DNA of 24,364 bases from DASWYB01 sp036405195 (GTDB taxonomy: Bacteria; Patescibacteriota; UBA1384; 2-12-FULL-50-11; DASWYB01): the NCBI GenBank assembly GCA_036405195.1, contig DASWYB010000065.1, forward strand, positions 1-24,364, written 5' to 3'. The notes beneath the pieces are model-generated. The model saw only the letters and a program-made list of their open reading frames with translations, made no database searches and was not told where the DNA came from. Below are positions 21,328 through 24,364 of the stretch, in pieces. The first letter of the stretch is position 1. Each line of letters begins with the position of its first letter. The translations under genes were made by a program, and so were the position numbers.

Positions 21328-21372
21328 TAGCAAAAGCGCTGGTGGACCGTCATGATCTTAAACCAGCGCTTT
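21328..21372 (-). terminator. Terminator of the 21554 gene transcript
   Basis: Arms AAAGCGCTGGT (21333-21343) and ACCAGCGCTTT (21362-21372), 18-base loop; on the minus strand followed by TGCTATTT. It lies about 180 bases after the stop codon. Confidence 0.65.
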
Positions 21373-21553
21373 ATGCCTTAGCTTAAGGGATTTTTTGTGT
21401 TACAGATGTGTCCTAAATTTTGGCGTGGACACGAATGGGGTGGTAGCTGGGGTTACTTACAGAGGCCTTAAAGGGGAAGAGACCGAGGCTTAGTTGGTCT
21501 TAATTTTATTTTTCTTAACTTAACTTACGTAAATTTTTTGTTTCGGTTTCTGA

Positions 21554-21922
21554 TTACTTAACAGCGAGTTCTTGGAAGTCAAGAACACCGTTGAGATCCA
21601 CAAAGTCGGGACGAACAAAGGTATCAAGAACAAGAGGCGCACGACCTGTGGCCACGCGTAACGACTCTACCAGGTACACCGACAAGATCGGATTGGGCGG
21701 GAGAGCCACAACGACCGCATCGAGCCGGAAGAGCTTCTTGGGCAAGCGTGTTCGCATCTGAATCTCTCGGAGGAGATCACCTGGCGGCATACTAATAAAC
21801 CTAGTATCACAGTAGAGGTAACGCCAGCAGATGTGCTCCACCGGAACACCAATTCGCTCCGCAACCTCGTCGAGACGGTTCCCGAAGGCACCGCTCCGTC
21901 CCAAGCAATCAATCAGAATCAC
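21554..21922 (-). CDS. Unknown alpha/beta-looking protein of about 122 residues
   Basis: Not recognised. The frame is open to an ATG at 21949, but that ATG lies in a hairpin; AGGAG is eight bases before the GTG at 21922, which I choose (ATG 21940 and GTG 21928 are alternatives). The sequence alternates strands and helices: VILIDCLGRSGAFGN, a helix, HICWRYLYCDTRFISMP, a helix, LDAVVVALPPNPILSVYLVE, then APLVLDTFVRPDFVDL. This suggests a small Rossmann-like fold, but no nucleotide motif is clear. Own promoter buried in the 3' end of rsmI; own distant terminator. GC-richer than rsmI. Function unknown. Confidence 0.65.
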   Translation of the reverse strand: MILIDCLGRSGAFGNRLDEVAERIGVPVEHICWRYLYCDTRFISMPPGDLLREIQMRTRLPKKLFRLDAVVVALPPNPILSVYLVESLRVATGRAPLVLDTFVRPDFVDLNGVLDFQELAVK

Positions 21923-21941
21923 GTTCACTTCTCCTGGCATG

Positions 21942-21994
21942 GCTGCCAAAAGTGGCAGCAGACAAATATTACCTAATTAGTATATTCTCGTCAA
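21942..21994 (-). promoter_or_regulatory. Promoter inside rsmI 3' end plus leader hairpin
   Basis: Minus-strand TTGACG (21989-21994), 17 bases, TAATAT (21966-21971); the -35 box is within the rsmI coding end. Transcription would start near 21959, directly at a hairpin GCTGCCA-CTTT-TGGCAGC (21942-21959), followed by AGGAG. Confidence 0.6.
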
Positions 21995-22666
21995 GAGGAC
22001 CACGTACTCCCCTTTTTCGGGGAGAGCAGTAATAAAATCTTTGGTGAGAGGTCCGTAATACACTGTTTCGAATTTTTTGGTCAGCTCCCGGCCAACAATA
22101 GCCTGTAATTTAGGGCTTTGGCTCATAAAATCTGTTAACGTGGCGCGGATTCGGTTTGGCGACTCGTAAAATACGACTCCCCGGATTTCTTTGTGATTCA
22201 AATAGCCTACTAAGTCCGTGACTTTTGTTTGAAAGCCTTTTTTCTTAGGTAAAAAGCCAACAAAACGATATTCCTCTAATGGAACATCAGCCAGAGAGAT
22301 AAGCATCGTTACAGCCGCAGGTCCAGGCAGGGCAGTTAAAGGAATCGTGGCCGATTTCAAAGCCTGTACTAAACGCCAGCCCGGATCACTCACTCCTGGC
22401 GTCCCGGCATCGGTGACATATGCGCCTGATTCGCCGCGAGAAAGGCGATCTAAGACTTCTTTTATAGATCGGTCCATAATTACGCTTGGCGCGTCACGAA
22501 AGCTAATAAACGGCTTTTTAATGCCATACAATGCCATGAGCTGCCCCGTATGGCGAGTATCTTCAGCCACGATAAAATCAACCTCACCCAGTGTTTGTAT
22601 CGCGCGGGTCGTAATATCGTCTCGGTTCCCGATAGGGGTTGCAATAATAAAAAATTGAGGCGTCAT
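21977..22666 (-). CDS. rsmI: 16S rRNA 2'-O-ribose C1402 methyltransferase
   Basis: RsmI methylates the ribose of C1402 in the 16S rRNA decoding centre using SAM; it is a tetrapyrrole-methylase-fold (class III) enzyme. Motifs in order: FFIIATPIGNRDDIT, IVAEDTRHTGQLM, YVTDAGTPGVSDPGWRL, TALPGPAAVTMLISLADVP, RFVGFLPKK, VVFYESPNRI and VGRELTKKFE. I use the ATG at 22666 (229 residues) because the GTG at 22690 overlaps a -10 box and would not be transcribed. The family's usual C-terminal extension is short here. Its last codons overlap the promoter of the next orphan gene. Confidence 0.95.
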   Translation of the reverse strand: MTPQFFIIATPIGNRDDITTRAIQTLGEVDFIVAEDTRHTGQLMALYGIKKPFISFRDAPSVIMDRSIKEVLDRLSRGESGAYVTDAGTPGVSDPGWRLVQALKSATIPLTALPGPAAVTMLISLADVPLEEYRFVGFLPKKKGFQTKVTDLVGYLNHKEIRGVVFYESPNRIRATLTDFMSQSPKLQAIVGRELTKKFETVYYGPLTKDFITALPEKGEYVVLLTRIY

Positions 22667-22688
22667 AGAGTTAAGAGCTTGTTCGGTC

Positions 22689-22713
22689 ACTATATCATGA
22701 AATATGCTAAACT
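22689..22713. promoter_or_regulatory. Divergent promoters of rsmI and the 22742 gene
   Basis: Minus strand: TGA-TATAGT, hexamer 22689-22694, for rsmI. Plus strand: TGC-TAAACT, hexamer 22708-22713, for the small gene. The plus-strand stretch ATATGCTAAACT (22702-22713) differs by one base from ATATGCTATACT at 14862-14873. Confidence 0.5.
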
Positions 22714-22741
22714 GTGAGCATCTCGACCGGAGAACTGCACC

Positions 22742-22951
22742 ATGTTAAAACCGCCGATCTTACCGCCCCTTACTCCCGACAGGGAAGCTCGCGTTGCGCG
22801 AGTGAGAACTCTCGCCAATAGTCCGGAGGGATTGGAACGGCTTAAGCGAGCGTTTGATGCCGCCACCGAAACCTCCAGACAGTTTCGAGAACGATTGCAG
22901 CCTTTGAGACCGGATGGATCCCCCCCTTGGGTTGGCGACCTCTGGCTCTAA
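22742..22951 (+). CDS. Unknown 69-residue protein
   Basis: Not recognised. A Pro-rich start (KPPILPPLTPD) is followed by one long, highly charged amphipathic helix (REARVARVRTLANSPEGLER and on to FRERLQPL), then a Pro/Gly/Trp end (SPPWVGDLWL). GGAGA lies eight bases before the ATG. It is the first of two small plus-strand genes placed between the minus-strand rsmI and rsmA, and both are GC-richer than their neighbours (32 of 60 at 22801-22860 against 21 of 60 at 22201-22260, hand counts). A DNA- or RNA-binding or partner-binding small protein is conceivable; nothing supports a specific role. Confidence 0.65.
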   Translation: MLKPPILPPLTPDREARVARVRTLANSPEGLERLKRAFDAATETSRQFRERLQPLRPDGSPPWVGDLWL

Positions 22952-22966
22952 ATGGGAAGAGCGAAC

Positions 22967-23218
22967 ATGACACCAGCGATGATCGAAGAAATCGCCGAAC
23001 GAGCTCGACGTGCTGTCGAGCATAGCCAGACAACCGTAGGCAGAATCAGCCGACTTCGACTCGAGATTGAGCGATACCGTTTCCTCGCGAGCATCGCTCC
23101 AGCGTTTCGAAGTAGCCGAGTATGCTTCAATCCTCATGAAGGAGAAGACTTCCCCGATTACGACGAAAAGCTAACTGCGGCAGAACAAGAACTGGCCAGC
23201 CTGACCTCAGGCAATTAA
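22967..23218 (+). CDS. Unknown 83-residue helical protein
   Basis: Not recognised. The ATG at 22967 is chosen over the one at 22952 because GGGAAGAG lies five bases upstream of it, between the two; the earlier ATG has no ribosome site. It is mostly helical: IEEIAERARRAVEHSQTT, then ISRLRLEIERYRFLASI, a short loop with one cysteine, and the acidic ending DYDEKLTAAEQELASL, suggesting a helical hairpin or coiled coil. It follows the previous small gene by 15 bases, so they form a two-gene unit ended by a terminator. Confidence 0.68.
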   Translation: MTPAMIEEIAERARRAVEHSQTTVGRISRLRLEIERYRFLASIAPAFRSSRVCFNPHEGEDFPDYDEKLTAAEQELASLTSGN

Positions 23219-23244
23219 GTCTCGCTCCCCCTACCCCTGAACAG

Positions 23245-23270
23245 CCCCGGCCGTGTGTCGGGGTTTTCCT
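23245..23270 (+). terminator. Terminator of the two small genes
   Basis: CCCCGGC (23245-23251) pairs with GTCGGGG (23257-23263), five-base loop, then TTTTCCTTAT, at the end of the convergent rsmA. Confidence 0.85.
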
Positions 23271-24211
23271 TATACGCTTCGTGCGAGGTCTTGCCACTCC
23301 TTGAGTGTGAGCGTTTCCGCACGTCGCAATGGATCAATACCGGCTCTCTCCAACAACTCACGGGATTGACTCGTTTTTATCCCAAGGCCACCAGCGAGAC
23401 TGTTGGCAAGTTGCTTTCGCTTTTGAGAAAAACCCGCTATTACCACCTTCTCAAACTGCTTGCGCTCCTGAATCGGCACAACAGCCTGAGGTCGAAGCTT
23501 GAGGTGAAGTAATGAACTATCGACTTCGGGAGCAGGCCAAAATGAATGCGGTGGCACGTTTTGCACAATCGTGGATTCAGCCATGACCTCGATAAGGACA
23601 GTTAATAAGCCGCGATTACGATCCCCTGGCTTGGCGGTAATTCGCTCGGCAGCCTCTTTTTGCACTAACACTAAAATATCGTGAGGCGGATTTTGGCGAT
23701 ACACGAGCTTTCTTAGTAAAGGTGACGTAATCGCATAAGGGATATTAGCAATCACAACCCACTCAGGATTGGCCTTATGCTCTTCGCAAGGTGCGAGCGC
23801 ACTATCTTTTATTTCAAGAGGGTTAACAATAGATACACTCCCTTTATCTATCTTAACCTCCGAGACAAAGGGGAAGTGTTCGTTTCGGTCTAAAACTTGT
23901 AATACATCCCCTTGAACAACTTGGAGCTCTTCCTCAACGTTAAGAAAAGGTTTTAAATGAGTTGCAAATACAGGATCTTTCTCGACTGCAACCACAAGGC
24001 CACCCGCAAGATTTAATAATTCCTCGGTTAGAACACCTAAACCAGGGCCAACTTCGACGATCGTGTCGCAACTGCACAAAAACGTTTGCCCCGTTTCATA
24101 TATGGTATCGAGTACGCTTTGATCAATTAAAAAATGCTGACCCAGATACTTATCTGCGCCAACACCCAGCTTTTTGAGGCGTAGTTTAATTTGCTCAGGA
24201 GTTAAAATCAT
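23270..24211 (-). CDS. rsmA: 16S rRNA dimethyladenosine transferase RsmA/KsgA
   Basis: Dimethylates A1518 and A1519 in the 16S rRNA. The 313 residues show KYLGQHFLID at 21-30, motif I VEVGPGLGVLTEEL at 52-65, the acidic AVEKDP at 75-80, GDVL at 101-104 and the catalytic NIPYAITSPLL at 156-166, then VLVQKEAAERI, the PxSFWPAPEVDSSL block and the helical C-terminal domain (GFSQKRKQLANSL, AETLTLKEWQDLA). Between GDVL and NIPY there are 51 residues instead of about 20-25, an insertion of roughly 30 with a basic-acidic sequence. The ATG has TATAAT eight bases upstream and no Shine-Dalgarno: probably leaderless. Confidence 0.96.
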   Translation of the reverse strand: MILTPEQIKLRLKKLGVGADKYLGQHFLIDQSVLDTIYETGQTFLCSCDTIVEVGPGLGVLTEELLNLAGGLVVAVEKDPVFATHLKPFLNVEEELQVVQGDVLQVLDRNEHFPFVSEVKIDKGSVSIVNPLEIKDSALAPCEEHKANPEWVVIANIPYAITSPLLRKLVYRQNPPHDILVLVQKEAAERITAKPGDRNRGLLTVLIEVMAESTIVQNVPPHSFWPAPEVDSSLLHLKLRPQAVVPIQERKQFEKVVIAGFSQKRKQLANSLAGGLGIKTSQSRELLERAGIDPLRRAETLTLKEWQDLARSV

Positions 24212-24219
24212 TAATTCTG

Positions 24220-24225
24220 ATTATA
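24220..24225 (-). promoter_or_regulatory. -10 box of rsmA (leaderless)
   Basis: Consensus TATAAT on the minus strand eight bases from the rsmA ATG, with no Shine-Dalgarno between. No clear -35. Confidence 0.55.
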
Positions 24226-24252
24226 CGGTATTTTTCATACTTCGGGCAGAGC

Positions 24253-24364
24253 CTAAGGATTCAAGATCTCTTCGACTTTAATATTTTGCATTATTCCCTG
24301 TCCCAGACTTCCGCCTAATGCCTTAAAGTGGTCCGGATGTAAATCAAGCACGCGGTTATTACCA
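24253..24364 (-). CDS. C-terminal end of an RlpA/3D-type double-psi beta-barrel protein (partial)
   Basis: Only the last 37 codons are in the window, ending with TAG at 24253; the gene continues beyond the right edge. The sequence NNRVLDLHPDHFKALGG, then SLGQGIMQNIKVEEIL, matches the end of RlpA-like double-psi barrels, where the pattern is xxVxDLSxxAFxxLG followed by Gxxxxxxxx and a final strand. In Firmicutes a YabE-type protein with G5 and 3D domains lies between tatD and ksgA, so this may be the equivalent wall-associated lytic enzyme. Short fragment, so the family is tentative. Confidence 0.5.
   Translation of the reverse strand, partial: GNNRVLDLHPDHFKALGGSLGQGIMQNIKVEEILNP

Larger units (their letters stand above)
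21242..21553. other. Gene-free stretch between two minus-strand orphan genes
   Basis: About 310 bases without a credible coding frame. From right to left it holds a 180-base 3' untranslated region of the gene at 21554, containing a hairpin GTGTCC/GGACAC (21408-21413 and 21427-21432) and AT-rich tracts, then the terminator at 21333-21372 and the promoter and 58-base leader of the gene at 20669. The 180-base segment could be a 3'-derived small RNA, but nothing specific was recognised. Confidence 0.55.

Overview
The window reads as a contiguous piece of a small, streamlined bacterial chromosome, most likely a member of the Candidate Phyla Radiation (Patescibacteria). This is an inference. It rests on the gatCAB set, a LemA-HtpX pair, a CvpA-CAP fusion, TrmB-type regulators with archaeal flavour, several apparently leaderless housekeeping promoters and many short unrecognised proteins. 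TGA is used as an ordinary stop (for example the ATGA overlaps of gatC/gatA and the 161-residue gene/gatB), so this is not one of the CPR lineages in which UGA means glycine. No rRNA, tRNA or CRISPR array was seen.

Almost all recognisable housekeeping genes lie on the minus strand. From right to left they are: the C-terminal end of an RlpA-like (double-psi barrel) protein, rsmA, rsmI, metG, a DMT-type permease and tatD; then an iscS-type cysteine desulfurase, a CvpA-CAP fusion, an NlpC/P60 hydrolase behind a long structured leader, mnmA, an S41 protease, a proline-rich membrane protein, a lemA-htpX-trmB operon, and a compact gatC-gatA-cyclophilin-HEPN-like-gatB operon. The metG/tatD/rsmI/rsmA grouping resembles the classical Firmicutes yab-ksgA neighbourhood. 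The cysteine desulfurase and MnmA can work together in tRNA wobble-uridine thiolation, GatCAB makes Gln-tRNA and/or Asn-tRNA, and RsmA/RsmI modify 16S rRNA.

Three junctions between these blocks (13385-17413, 20610-21960 and 22700-23265) hold a different kind of DNA: short genes with no recognised homologue, each usually with its own promoter and its own GC-rich hairpin terminator, often on the plus strand and richer in GC than their neighbours. They include two small three-helix membrane proteins with matching promoters and matching terminators, two predicted polymerase-beta-fold nucleotidyltransferases, a mini-gene split by an in-frame TGA, a TrmB-like regulator with operator-like repeats, and several small soluble proteins. 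This single-gene cassette layer is the most unusual part of the window.

Between mnmA and the NlpC gene there is a gene-free stretch with a long imperfect palindrome and two tandem hairpin repeats that share borders but have different cores. The NlpC leader folds, by eye, into a long-range closing helix with inner hairpins and is a candidate riboswitch-like RNA that I could not match to a known class.
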